From positions 1,054,001 through 1,118,000 of the forward strand of contig JBDZVA010000001.1 in assembly GCA_040255465.1 (NCBI GenBank): 64,000 nt of DNA. The letters are read 5' to 3'. Within the stretch, counting starts at the first letter, position 1; each line of letters starts with the position of its first letter. Below are positions 35,588 through 44,489 of the stretch, piece after piece. The notes under the pieces were generated by a model, which worked only from the letters and a program-made list of their open reading frames with translations, was not told the DNA's origin and ran no database searches. This DNA is from UBA5793 sp040255465. GTDB lineage: Bacteria; Planctomycetota; Phycisphaerae; Phycisphaerales; UBA5793. The position numbers were made by a program, and so were the translations under genes.

Positions 35588-36898
35588 TCAGGGCTGTCTT
35601 TGTTGATCCTGCTTGATGTACTCGTCCCGTTTCATGCGGCGGGCGCGGGCCGGGTCTGCATTCGTTTCGATGTCGATGGTCGTCGTGCCCGGCGGAATGC
35701 TGAACCACTCGAGATTTGACTTGGAAATGTTGATGATCGACTCCGACCAGAGCAGCGCTGTGGCGAGACGCGGGTTCTCCTCGTAGCGATCGATCCATGC
35801 GTTGAATCGGGCGAGATCGCTGCGGAAGGAGGAGACCAGTTCGCCGCGATCGCTCTTGGCGTTGCCGATGATCGTGGCGATCCTGCCGCCGACGGCGTCG
35901 CTGACGAGCAGGTCGTTGATTTCCGCGAGCTTGGCGGCTGCCGCCGGGGACTTAGCGGGATCGGCCTTGGCTTCCGTCAGCAACTGGTCGTACTCGCTGA
36001 TGAGGGTGCGCAGTTTCTGGTACGCCGGGCCGGCCATGGCGTTGAGGATTTCAGCGGCTTTGCGTTCGGCCTCGACTTTGCCCTGCGCTGCTTCGACGTG
36101 GGCCTGGTTGACGCGTTCGTAGCTGCCCTGGGCGGGTACGGGTGGATAGGCGTCGTAGGTGGCGGTCGAGACTTCGATGCCGCACTCGATGCGATCGAGA
36201 AACTCCTGTGAATACGCCTTCACCTTGCCGCTGAGCCGTTCCCGCGACTGGATGATTTCGTCAAGCGTTGTTTCGGCAGCGCTGAGCACGACCGCCCGCT
36301 CGACGGCGCGGCGGACGAGGGTTTCGTTCATTGTCAGTGGGACGGTCTTCTGATTCTGCTGCGCGTCGACGATGCGATACTGCACGTTCCACTTGGTGTG
36401 GGCGAGGTTGTGGTCAGCGGTGATGACCGAGCCGTCCTTGCCGGGCACGAGTGAGAACTTCTCCGTCTCGGTCAGACTCGTGAAGGGCCTGGCTTTCTGG
36501 ATTTCACTCAACTGCGGCCAGAACTCGTCGGCCAGACTGACGCTCTGCTGCGAACTGGGCACGAGCACGAACTGGCCGATGGGATAGGGCCACACGAAGT
36601 AGCCTCCCGCTTCGAGAGGTTCGGCATCCTGGAGGCGGCCGAAGAGCAGGCGCAGGCCGCGCGACTGTTCGGGGACCTGGCGCAGGCCGGAAAAGAAGTA
36701 CATCGCCACGAGCACCACCATCACGACCTGGAGTGCGATGAAACTGATGCGCAGCGCGCTGGCCAGCGATCGGTTGGCGGGGTCGAACTCGTCATCCCCG
36801 CCGCCGACGGGCGCGAAGGGTTGCGGCGTCATTTGAGGCCGCTCGAGCGGCGCGGGCTGTTCGCCGGGGAGATTCGGGTTGGTCTGATCTTCTGCCAT
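35588..36898 (-). CDS. SPFH/band-7 protein C (HflK-like)
   Basis: This 436-aa protein has a Pro/Gln-rich cytoplasmic N-terminus, one membrane helix at about residues 49-69 and an SPFH domain starting with VPEQSRGLRLLFGRL. A helical part with Ala/Glu-rich coiled-coil follows (about 255-330). SPFH proteins form ring-shaped cages in the membrane and regulate proteases such as FtsH or organise lipid domains. It begins 3 bases after the HflC-like gene, so they are coupled. Confidence 0.9.
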   Translation of the reverse strand: MAEDQTNPNLPGEQPAPLERPQMTPQPFAPVGGGDDEFDPANRSLASALRISFIALQVVMVVLVAMYFFSGLRQVPEQSRGLRLLFGRLQDAEPLEAGGYFVWPYPIGQFVLVPSSQQSVSLADEFWPQLSEIQKARPFTSLTETEKFSLVPGKDGSVITADHNLAHTKWNVQYRIVDAQQNQKTVPLTMNETLVRRAVERAVVLSAAETTLDEIIQSRERLSGKVKAYSQEFLDRIECGIEVSTATYDAYPPVPAQGSYERVNQAHVEAAQGKVEAERKAAEILNAMAGPAYQKLRTLISEYDQLLTEAKADPAKSPAAAAKLAEINDLLVSDAVGGRIATIIGNAKSDRGELVSSFRSDLARFNAWIDRYEENPRLATALLWSESIINISKSNLEWFSIPPGTTTIDIETNADPARARRMKRDEYIKQDQQRQP

Positions 36899-36901
36899 GG
36901 A

Positions 36902-37855
36902 TCAGTTGCCACTTTCCAGTTTGACCGGAGCCGCGATCTTGATCGGCTGGCCATCGGGTCCGACGAGCATGTCAAAGGGCCACTGCGACGTGGGCAGGAT
37001 CACCTTGGTGTCCTTGCTGATGATCGCTTCGAGCGCCTGGAGTTTCTGCATGAAAATGGCAAAGCGCTCGTTGCGGGCGAGCTGGGCTGCCAGGCTCGCG
37101 GCTTCGCGGTCGCCTTCGGCCCGGATGTCGGCGGCGCGCGCTTTGGCAAAGGACTCGATGGTGCTGGCGTCGCTGTTGGCCCGCGCGGTGATGCGTTCGG
37201 CTTCAGCCTGTCCGGAGGCGGAGGTGTTGGCGGCGATGGTTTCGCGCGTCTTCTTCATTCGTTCGAAGACCGCCTTGCTTGTATTTTCGGGCAGGATGAA
37301 TCGGCTGATTCCCACCGCGACGGGCTCGATGCCGTAGGCCGCCTCCACGCCTGCGGCCTGGTCCGTCGGATTGCGGAGCAGTTCGATGATGCGATCTTCG
37401 AGCCCGGAGAGATTGCTGTGCTCGGTGCCGCCCTGCTCCGTGCTGGCCGCGAGCAGATCGTGGAAGTCGTAGTCGGCAAAGAGGCCCAGAGCGGATCGCA
37501 GGCGTTCGTTGAGGCGCTTATCGGCGCTGGATTCGGATGTAATGACGCGAAAGAACGTGCTGGGCTCTTTGATCTTCCAGGCGAGGAAGAGTTGAGCGAT
37601 GACCAGTTGGCTGTCCTTGGTCATGACGTTTTCGAGGCGAGTCTCAAGGACGCGGACGCGCGAGTCGTAGTGCTTGACGGACTGGATGGGATAGGGCCAC
37701 TTGAAGTGGAGCCCCGGTTCTTCGACGACGCGACCGATCTTGCGAAACGTGGTCACGATCGCGGTTTCGTTGAACCTCACCTGGAAGGTGCAGGTGAACA
37801 GCAGCAGCGTCACAGCGACGATGACCGCGATAATGTACAGTGCGATTCGATTCAT
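36902..37855 (-). CDS. SPFH/band-7 protein B (HflC-like)
   Basis: This 317-aa protein has the size and layout of HflC: an N-terminal membrane helix (about 4-22), the SPFH start RFNETAIVTTFRKIGRVVEEPGLHFKWPYPIQ and a coiled-coil with Ala/Glu/Arg repeats (AERITARANSDASTIESF...), ending with the YPIxxxF-like SQWPFDML. HflC partners with HflK to control FtsH. It lies between the two HflK-like genes with spacers of 42 and 3 bases. Confidence 0.93.
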   Translation of the reverse strand: MNRIALYIIAVIVAVTLLLFTCTFQVRFNETAIVTTFRKIGRVVEEPGLHFKWPYPIQSVKHYDSRVRVLETRLENVMTKDSQLVIAQLFLAWKIKEPSTFFRVITSESSADKRLNERLRSALGLFADYDFHDLLAASTEQGGTEHSNLSGLEDRIIELLRNPTDQAAGVEAAYGIEPVAVGISRFILPENTSKAVFERMKKTRETIAANTSASGQAEAERITARANSDASTIESFAKARAADIRAEGDREAASLAAQLARNERFAIFMQKLQALEAIISKDTKVILPTSQWPFDMLVGPDGQPIKIAAPVKLESGN

Positions 37856-37897
37856 TGAGCCAGAGCCTCCGCCAGACCCGAATTCAGTGGGTCGGTG

Positions 37898-40009
37898 TCA
37901 TTCGTTCATCATCTTGTCAACCGCGTCCTTGGAAGCGCCGATTTCGTTGAGGTTGATCATCGTCGGATCCTGCTTGAGATCGATCCTGGTTCGAATCTGC
38001 GGGCCGACGGGGACGATGATCAGTTGGCGACCCTTCAACGCGCGCTGAAGCGTGTTGAGGTACTCGCGGATTTCGTAATACTCGGGCGCCTGCTCGTAGG
38101 GCATGAGGCGGCTGTTGTGCCGGATCGCCGTGGCGAGCCGCTCATTCTGCGTGGTCCAGCGATTGGCCTTGGCTTCGAGGATCCTGGTCGCCGCCGATCC
38201 ACCGGCTCCGAGCAGGGCGCGCTCGACGACCAGCGACTGGGCGGTGTACCCGCTGTCGCTGCTGCTCATGTTGCGAAGTTTTTCGATCTCGCCGGCGATG
38301 GTCTGGGCCTTGTCCACCGAGCCGGCGGCCTTGGAGAGCCGCTCGGTCGCGACGCGCAGAGCGTCCTGAATGGTTGATTCACGTGTTTCGCGCGCCTCGA
38401 GCACTTTCTCAAAACTCTCGGCGACGTCCTTGGGTGGGTGGATTCCGGCCACGCCGACGAAGACGACCTGGATTCCCGAGTTCCAGCGATCGAGTTCGGC
38501 CTGGATGCGCGTTCGGAGGTCATCCGAGAGCGCCGACCGGGCCGGGCCAAGCACCTGTTCGATGGACATGGCGGCCAGTCGTCGGTTGACGACACGGGTG
38601 GCGATCTGACGAATCAGCGCCTCGCGCTGGCGGTCGTCGCCGCCGACGAAATTGATGAAATTGAGCAGTTCCCAGTTGCCCTGGGCGTCCTGTCCTTCCT
38701 TGATGCGGAACTGGACGGGGACTTCGGCGTTGACGACTGCGATGCTTCGCGCCAGGCTGCTTTCGCCGTCGTTGCCGACGTCGATGCCGGCGTCGATCCG
38801 GCCGGGACCGACGATAATCAGCTCTTCCTTGCCCAGCGTGTGCGCGTTATCCCAGAGGATCGGGCCGGATTCGTCGACCTTGGCGTGCTCGCCTTCCGCC
38901 TCGGTGCCGACGAGCACCTGGTGGATCTGCGAGACGGGGTAGCGCTCAACGCGCTCCCACGGCCACTTGAGAACGGCGCCGGAATCGAACACCTGGCTGC
39001 CGCGCTGAAGGCGGCCGAACGAGGTGACGACGGCCTGTTCGTCGGGCTGGACGATGGAGATGCAATTGAGCAGGACGATGAGCACCACCATGAACCCGAT
39101 GATGGGCAGGATCTGGCGGCTGAGCAGTTGGTAGAACCAGGTCGAGGTGACGGAGAAGCCAAACTGGTAGTTGATCGCGTCGTTGATCGACTTGACGACC
39201 GACTCGGGGGCGGCGAGCAGGCCGAGGACGCGCGAATCAAAGGCGGGCTGGGGGTATTCGCCGGGTTTGCGCGGCGTGTAGAGATTGAGGATGAAGGCAA
39301 CGATCACCTCAAGGCCGAGGGCGATCATGTAGATCGGGAAGACGTGGGCCAGAGCCGAGAGGACTTCCGGGTTGCCATTGAGTTGGAAGCCGTAGCCGAC
39401 GGCGAGGGCGGCGTTGAGCAGGGCGGCGCCGATGGTCACGGTCGCGCCGGCCCGGAGCAGTCGCCAGGCGGGCTGTCGGCTCATTCCGCCGAGGAACCAG
39501 GACACGACAAAGCAGACGAGCGCGATGGCGGAAGTGATGCCGACGCCGTATCCAGCCGAGCCGGGATCGGCGACGTTTACGCCGGGCATACCCGGCAGGC
39601 TCCGCGTTGAGACAGCGCCACGCTGCCACCAGCCAATGCCGATGAGCAATGCCGCGATGAGCAGGCTGACGGCTGGGACGAGGAAGCCGTGCATCCACTT
39701 GAGACGGCTTGCGTTGGCGGGGACTTCGTTCTCGTCGAATTCAAAGATGCTGCCGGTTACGTCGGCGCGGGCTCGCAACTGCTCGTGCTCGAGCGCTTCG
39801 AGCCGCTCCAGCCGATGCTGGTGGAAGAGGAGGATGAGGATGACCCAGACGGGAATGCCACACAGCATCGAGTAGGCGGCGATCCTGGTAGCGTCGTCTT
39901 TGAGGACGAAGCCGAGCAGGAAGATGACGGCTGTGAGCACGAGATGAAAAATGGAGGCGAAGATAGCCGCCATCGCGGCTCGCCTGTATGTCTCGTGGTT
40001 GATCCGCAT
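37898..40009 (-). CDS. SPFH/band-7 protein A with seven N-terminal membrane helices (HflK-like)
   Basis: The 703-aa protein has six or seven hydrophobic helices (about residues 12-35, 43-63, 104-127, 150-173, 182-206, 222-244 and 293-313) before an HflK-type SPFH domain (CISIVQPDEQAVVTSFGRLQRG, then GVAGIHPPKDVAESFEKVLEAR). HflK usually has only one membrane helix, so the multi-helix front is a fusion or elaboration. The C-terminal coiled-coil ends in QLIIVPVGPQIRTRIDL. It is the first gene of the operon. Confidence 0.92.
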   Translation of the reverse strand: MRINHETYRRAAMAAIFASIFHLVLTAVIFLLGFVLKDDATRIAAYSMLCGIPVWVILILLFHQHRLERLEALEHEQLRARADVTGSIFEFDENEVPANASRLKWMHGFLVPAVSLLIAALLIGIGWWQRGAVSTRSLPGMPGVNVADPGSAGYGVGITSAIALVCFVVSWFLGGMSRQPAWRLLRAGATVTIGAALLNAALAVGYGFQLNGNPEVLSALAHVFPIYMIALGLEVIVAFILNLYTPRKPGEYPQPAFDSRVLGLLAAPESVVKSINDAINYQFGFSVTSTWFYQLLSRQILPIIGFMVVLIVLLNCISIVQPDEQAVVTSFGRLQRGSQVFDSGAVLKWPWERVERYPVSQIHQVLVGTEAEGEHAKVDESGPILWDNAHTLGKEELIIVGPGRIDAGIDVGNDGESSLARSIAVVNAEVPVQFRIKEGQDAQGNWELLNFINFVGGDDRQREALIRQIATRVVNRRLAAMSIEQVLGPARSALSDDLRTRIQAELDRWNSGIQVVFVGVAGIHPPKDVAESFEKVLEARETRESTIQDALRVATERLSKAAGSVDKAQTIAGEIEKLRNMSSSDSGYTAQSLVVERALLGAGGSAATRILEAKANRWTTQNERLATAIRHNSRLMPYEQAPEYYEIREYLNTLQRALKGRQLIIVPVGPQIRTRIDLKQDPTMINLNEIGASKDAVDKMMNE

Positions 40010-40331
40010 GATGTGGCGTAGCCCTCAAACCCGCACGAAAGTGTCGGGGAGAGTCCCCCGGCGAAAGAGCGAACGATACCCTAAGCCCGCAATTCAAGCA
40101 ACCTTCAGCCGTATTCGGTTCACCGGCCGTCGAAGATACCCCGAGGCGGAGGTGCGATTTGGAGGATCGCGCAAGCCGCCTCAAGACTCGGCTACGACCC
40201 CCAATTGGGTCCGGTTCGAACGGAGTGCTCGATTTTCTCGCTCTGAGTCAAACCGGCCTACGATAGCCGGCGTACCAGAAAGTCGCGGCCGCGCCCGGTG
40301 CGAGGCCCGTTGTCGTCGCGCGGATGGATTC
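40010..40331. other. 322-bp divergent intergenic region
   Basis: This region separates the SPFH/ABC operon (minus) from the second ABC permease (plus). It contains CGGCGAAAG... and CCCCCGGCG-type GC patches, TACGAT at 40259-40264 as a possible -10 box for the plus gene, flanked by a short CCGGC/GCCGG inverted pair (40254-40271). I see no gene, tRNA or clear operator. The position suggests co-regulation of both units. Confidence 0.4.
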
Positions 40332-41627
40332 ATGCTCCAACAGTTCTTCGCCATAGCCCGCAACACGTTTGTCGAGAGTATCCGCCAGCCCATTTACCTT
40401 GTGATGCTGGGGATCGGCATCATTGCGCTGCTTATTACGCCGGGTCTGAGCACGTTTACCCTCTCTGACGACAACCTGTTCATGGTGGACATGGGTCTGG
40501 CGACGATCTTTCTGTGCGGCCTGGTGATTGCCGCCTTCGTCGCCACGAGCGTGGTCACACGTGAGATCGAGAACAAGACGGTTCTCACGCTCGTGTCCAA
40601 GCCGGTGGGTCGGCCGGTGTTTGTGCTGGGGAAGTATGTCGGCGTGGCCGCCGCCATCGGGGTGTCGGCGATCATCATGTCCTGTGCGTTTCTGCTCATC
40701 AAGCGCTACGGGGTCATGCAGACCGCCCGCGACACGGCTGATATTCCCGTGATCGTTTTTGGGTTGATCGCGCTGTTCACCTCGCTGATCGTCGGCGTCT
40801 GGTGCAACTTCTTTTACGGCTGGGTCTTCACGAGCACGACTGTCGGCACGATGCTGCCGATGTCGATTCTCGCCTGGGCCGGCATTCTCGTCTTCGACAA
40901 GGACTGGAACTTCCAGATGTTCCCGCGCGTCGAGACGCCCTTTGGTTCGATGGTTGTGCTTTCGGGCAGTTTCGATCCGCAGATCGTTCTGGCTCTCGTC
41001 GGCGTGTTCCTGGCCCTGATGATCATCGCGTCGGTCGCGCTGGCCGCTTCGACGCGGCTCGGGCAGGTGATGACGGTGGTCGTCTGCCTGATCGTCTTCG
41101 TGGCCGGCCTTCTCACCGACACGCTCTTTGGCCATCGGGCGTTCGAGTCCAAGGCCCGCGGCCGCATTCTTGAGATCAATGTCATTGACGATCACAATGA
41201 CAACTTCAGCGACAACGGCGACACGTACCACATCCGCCTCGATCGCGGCATCGACATTTCCGAAGGCGAAGAGGTGTATCTCTCGTCGGACAACGTCGGA
41301 TTCGGACTGCTGGGGATGGGCAAAGCCGTCCTCAAGAACGTCGCGTACAGCACCGCGGATCTGGTCAAGGAGGGCAACGATCCGATGGAGCGGCCGCCGC
41401 GCGTCGACGATTACCTCATCGACGGTCCGCAGCGCGTGCACTCGCTTTGGCGCATCGCGTGGTCGGTGCCGCCCAATCTCCAGGCGATGTCGTTTGGTGA
41501 CGCTCTCAACCAGGGGCACATCATCCCGCCCTCGCACATCGGGCTGGTGGGGATGTACAGCATCTTCTATATCACGGGGATGCTCTCGCTGGCCGTGATT
41601 CTCTTCCAGACTCGCGAAGTGGGTTGA
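40332..41627 (+). CDS. ABC-2 type permease, second copy
   Basis: The 431-aa protein has the ABC-2 layout: N-terminal ARNTFVESIRQPIYLVMLG with the amphipathic coupling helix, EIENKTVLTLVSKPVGRPVF followed by about five further membrane helices and a soluble insert at about 275-395 before the last helix (YSIFYITGMLSLAVILF). It shares the TLVSKPxGRP motif with the permease at 32284, so the two may form a heteromeric channel served by the one ATPase at 34291. No ATPase is adjacent on the plus strand. Confidence 0.91.
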   Translation: MLQQFFAIARNTFVESIRQPIYLVMLGIGIIALLITPGLSTFTLSDDNLFMVDMGLATIFLCGLVIAAFVATSVVTREIENKTVLTLVSKPVGRPVFVLGKYVGVAAAIGVSAIIMSCAFLLIKRYGVMQTARDTADIPVIVFGLIALFTSLIVGVWCNFFYGWVFTSTTVGTMLPMSILAWAGILVFDKDWNFQMFPRVETPFGSMVVLSGSFDPQIVLALVGVFLALMIIASVALAASTRLGQVMTVVVCLIVFVAGLLTDTLFGHRAFESKARGRILEINVIDDHNDNFSDNGDTYHIRLDRGIDISEGEEVYLSSDNVGFGLLGMGKAVLKNVAYSTADLVKEGNDPMERPPRVDDYLIDGPQRVHSLWRIAWSVPPNLQAMSFGDALNQGHIIPPSHIGLVGMYSIFYITGMLSLAVILFQTREVG

Positions 41628-41636
41628 GCGGTCGGA

Positions 41637-41933
41637 TCAGTCGTCGGCGGAGATGATGTTGGGACCCTTGCCGGCCTTTTTTTCATAGAAGCCGCCACCC
41701 GCTCGTTCGTACTTGGTGAATCCGAGCCGATCGAGGTTTTTGTTGCTGATCCGGTTCGATTCGGCTTTGTCGGTGTGTTTGAGAGGGATGTTCGCCGCCT
41801 GAATGACCCGCCGCACGGGCTGACCCGTCTCGGGGTGCGTGGCCAGCGGTTTGTCGGCCATCTTCTGGAAGATCTCGAAGATCTCTCCCTCGCTGCCATC
41901 TTCGGTGATGACCTGATAGACGTATGTCGGCAT
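41637..41933 (-). CDS. FmdB-like protein that lacks the zinc-ribbon cysteines
   Basis: The N-terminus MPTYVYQ and the segments EGEIFEIFQKMADKPL, HPETGQPVRRVI follow the FmdB/zinc_ribbon_8 pattern (MPxYxYxCxxCGxxFExxxxMxxxPLxxCPxCGxxVRRxI). All four ligand cysteines are replaced: there is no Cys in the entire 98-aa protein. The rest, ending FYEKKAGKGPNIISADD, is hydrophilic. It should not bind zinc in the usual way. ATG 41933 has a GGAGG nine bases upstream; a start 6 codons earlier is less likely. Convergent with the ABC permease, with a 9-base gap. Confidence 0.8.
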   Translation of the reverse strand: MPTYVYQVITEDGSEGEIFEIFQKMADKPLATHPETGQPVRRVIQAANIPLKHTDKAESNRISNKNLDRLGFTKYERAGGGFYEKKAGKGPNIISADD

Positions 41934-42219
41934 GGTCGGCACGTCCTCCATCGGCCCGCCGCCGGACGCAGGCGCGGCCCGGGGGGTGATGGACAATCGT
42001 AGGGGCGTGAAAGCGTGGCCGAATCGCGCAGCCGCGTCGAACCCGTCGTCGTGGCGGGGCGTATCACGAAGACGAGTCTGATTCAGTCGCGACGCCGGTC
42101 GTCCGAATATCGCGTTTCTGCGTTGGCAATCGCACTCGCGGCGGTCGGCGGCGGATTCGAGCCGGTGTTCCGCCTAGGGTTTTGGACTCGACACACCGGG
42201 CACTGACGCCCCTCTGGAG
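41934..42219. other. Divergent intergenic region before the P-type ATPase
   Basis: 286 bases between the FmdB-like gene (minus) and the metal ATPase (plus). The frames here read as Arg/Ser-rich. CCTAGGGTTTTGG near 42173 is the only AT-containing patch close to the ATPase start. I see no clear metal-regulator operator. Confidence 0.3.
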
Positions 42220-44325
42220 ATGCCGCAGATGTCTCAAGCCGGTTCCTCACCCGCCTCGCAGCCTCATGATCACGACCATGACCACGCGCACGGTCATGAC
42301 CACGACCACGGCGGCCCCGGCCACAAGCATCACAATCACATCCAAAGCGCCAGTTGCTGCGAGATGCACAACACCAGCTCGTCGGAGGGTTCGATCGTCT
42401 TTGCGCTGGTCGGCGGGGCGATGGTCCTGACGACAGTGCTGGCCGGCTGGTTTGGGCTGGATGAGGAGGTCCGTGTGATTCCCGCGGCCATCGGCGCGGT
42501 GCTCCTGTGGATTCCGCTGCTCATGGCGGCCGGCCGCGAAATCAAGAAGGGCCGGCCGTCCAGTTCGGTTCTTGTTGCGTTGGCCATCGGCGCCGCGCTG
42601 GCCACGGGTGAATACGCCACCGCGGGCGGACTGGCGTTTATCCTGTTCCTGATGGACGCCGTGCTTCGCCGCACGGCATGGGGCGCGCACCGGGCGATTG
42701 AGCAACTCGTCGGCCTGACTCCAGATGTGGCCCGGATTGTCATCGACGACGTCGAACGCGAAATCGATCTCGACAAGGTCGAAGTCGGCACGATCATCCG
42801 TGTCCGTGCGGGTGAGAACTTCCCGGCTGACGGTCGTGTCATCAAGGGCCGCACCACCATCAACCAAGCCAGCCTCACCGGCGAATCGGCTCCCGTCGAA
42901 GTCGAGAACGGCTCCATGGTCTACGCGGGCACAACGAACCTCACGGGCGCGATCGACGTGGAGGTGACCCGCATCGGCGAGGACACGACGATCGGCAAGG
43001 TCGTCAACCTCATCAACGAGGCTGAACAATCCAAGACGCCTCGCCAGCAGATCATCGAACTTGTTGCCGGGCACTACGTCTGGATCGTTCTGTTCGTGGC
43101 GCTGGCGGTGTTCATCCTTTCCAACACACCCGGCGATGAGACCGGCTCGAAGACCGCCATCGAGAAGGCCATCTCCGTGCTTGTCGTAACGTGCCCCGGC
43201 GCGCTGCTGCTCGCTTCGCCGACCGCGATGGTCGCTGCGTTTGCCGCGGCGGCCCGGCTTGGCATCATGATCAAGAGCACCGCGGTCTTCGACACGGCGG
43301 CGGGTATCGATACCGTGGTGCTGGATAAGACCGGCACGATCACAACCGGCAAGTTTGCCGTCAGCCGCCTTGCTCCATCAGAAGGTGTGGATGGGGCTGA
43401 TCTGCTCGGCGCTGCCGCTACGGCTGAACAACATTCCAATCACCCGCTGGCCGCCGCGATTATTGAAACGGCTCGCGCGGCGCGCATCAGCCCATCGCGC
43501 GAAGGGGACGCTGAGGAAGTGCATGGCCTGGGGGTCAAGGTGACCCGCGGCAGTGACGTGCTCTACGTCGGCCGCGCCAAGTGGCTCCAGCGCATCGACT
43601 CATCCATCGAATCGCAGATCGCCGCGGTCGAGGGCCGCATCGAGGGCATGACCGGCGTGCACGTGATGCGCAACGGCAAGTATCTCGGGGCGGTCGGCCT
43701 GGAGGACAAGGTTCGCCAGCAGGCGCCTGGCGCGGTCGCCCGTCTGCGCGAACTGGGTGTGCGCCTGGTGTGCATGTTCACGGGTGATCGTCTGCCGGTC
43801 GCCAAGCGCGTCGGGCAGGTGGTGGGCATTGATCACATCGAGGCGGAGTGCCACCCGGAAGAGAAGCACGCCCGCATCGTTGAACTCACTCGCACGGGCC
43901 GCCGCGTGATGATGGTTGGCGACGGCATCAACGACGGGCCTTCCCTGGCTGCGGCCGATGTCGGCGTGGCGATGGGGCTGGGCGGCACCGACATTGCCGC
44001 GAACTCGGCGGGCATCGCGCTGATGAATGACGACCTGACACGACTGCCGTACCTGCTCGAACTGGCGCGGAAGACGCGGGTTGTCATCACGCAGAACATT
44101 GTCGCTTCGATTGTCATCGCGATCATCGGCCTGACGCTCGCCGCCAGCGGGCAGCTTGGTGAGAACATGATCTTCATCGCCGCGATCTATCACTTCACCG
44201 GCGACATCTTCGTGATCGCCAACTCGTTCCGTCTGGTGCGGTATGGCGAGGAGCACGAGCGGCACGAACCTGTGGCCGCGTCGACGGGCTACGGGCACTA
44301 CACAGTGCAGCCGGCCGGGGCCTGA
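42220..44325 (+). CDS. Heavy-metal P1B-type ATPase with His-rich N-terminus and CPG motif
   Basis: The 701-aa protein should pump a transition-metal ion across the membrane with ATP. It begins with a metal-chelating His/Asp tail (residues 16-40, about 12 His) and CC (46-47) instead of a ferredoxin-like metal domain. Motifs: TGES phosphatase loop (220-223), the transport-site segment VVTCPGALLLASP with Cys325-Pro326-Gly327, DKTGT with the phosphorylated Asp369, HP (408-409) and GDGINDGPSL (568-576). The transport motif is CPG; known groups have CPC, SPC, CPH, TPC or APC. The last helices contain AIYHFTGDIFVIANSFRL. Closest subgroup seems Zn/Co-type, but specificity cannot be set from the sequence. 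Confidence 0.94.
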   Translation: MPQMSQAGSSPASQPHDHDHDHAHGHDHDHGGPGHKHHNHIQSASCCEMHNTSSSEGSIVFALVGGAMVLTTVLAGWFGLDEEVRVIPAAIGAVLLWIPLLMAAGREIKKGRPSSSVLVALAIGAALATGEYATAGGLAFILFLMDAVLRRTAWGAHRAIEQLVGLTPDVARIVIDDVEREIDLDKVEVGTIIRVRAGENFPADGRVIKGRTTINQASLTGESAPVEVENGSMVYAGTTNLTGAIDVEVTRIGEDTTIGKVVNLINEAEQSKTPRQQIIELVAGHYVWIVLFVALAVFILSNTPGDETGSKTAIEKAISVLVVTCPGALLLASPTAMVAAFAAAARLGIMIKSTAVFDTAAGIDTVVLDKTGTITTGKFAVSRLAPSEGVDGADLLGAAATAEQHSNHPLAAAIIETARAARISPSREGDAEEVHGLGVKVTRGSDVLYVGRAKWLQRIDSSIESQIAAVEGRIEGMTGVHVMRNGKYLGAVGLEDKVRQQAPGAVARLRELGVRLVCMFTGDRLPVAKRVGQVVGIDHIEAECHPEEKHARIVELTRTGRRVMMVGDGINDGPSLAAADVGVAMGLGGTDIAANSAGIALMNDDLTRLPYLLELARKTRVVITQNIVASIVIAIIGLTLAASGQLGENMIFIAAIYHFTGDIFVIANSFRLVRYGEEHERHEPVAASTGYGHYTVQPAGA

Positions 44326-44358
44326 GCCCGGGATCCAATGAAATAACCCTGTGCCGAG

Positions 44359-44392
44359 CGCCCGCTGCCATGCAGCGGGCGTTTCGCTTTTT
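44359..44392 (+). terminator. Rho-independent terminator after the P-type ATPase
   Basis: A perfect 10-bp stem (CGCCCGCTGC pairing with GCAGCGGGCG) with a CAT loop is followed by TTTCGCTTTTT. It lies 34 bases after the ATPase stop. Confidence 0.85.
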
Positions 44393-44489
44393 GGCCACGC
44401 CACAGAAGATTTAGGAACTGGCAGACTCTCGACGGCGCCTTGGCGAGCCTACTAATGCTGTGTTCAAGTCGCATTGAGAGGTCGCTTGT

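Noticed and set aside
36902..37855. Possible FtsH partner near the HflC/HflK-like genes
   Set aside because: No FtsH-type AAA protease with HExxH is in this window; the only HExxH is the M48 protein at 12382, which is not FtsH.
40200..40245. tRNA-like T-arm (GGTTCGAAC flanked by TCCG/CGGA)
   Set aside because: The acceptor and anticodon arms cannot be formed with the bases around it, so this is a chance T-loop look-alike.
42015..42206. 63-codon frame upstream of the metal ATPase
   Set aside because: No start site, no domain, Arg/Ser-rich composition; more likely promoter region.
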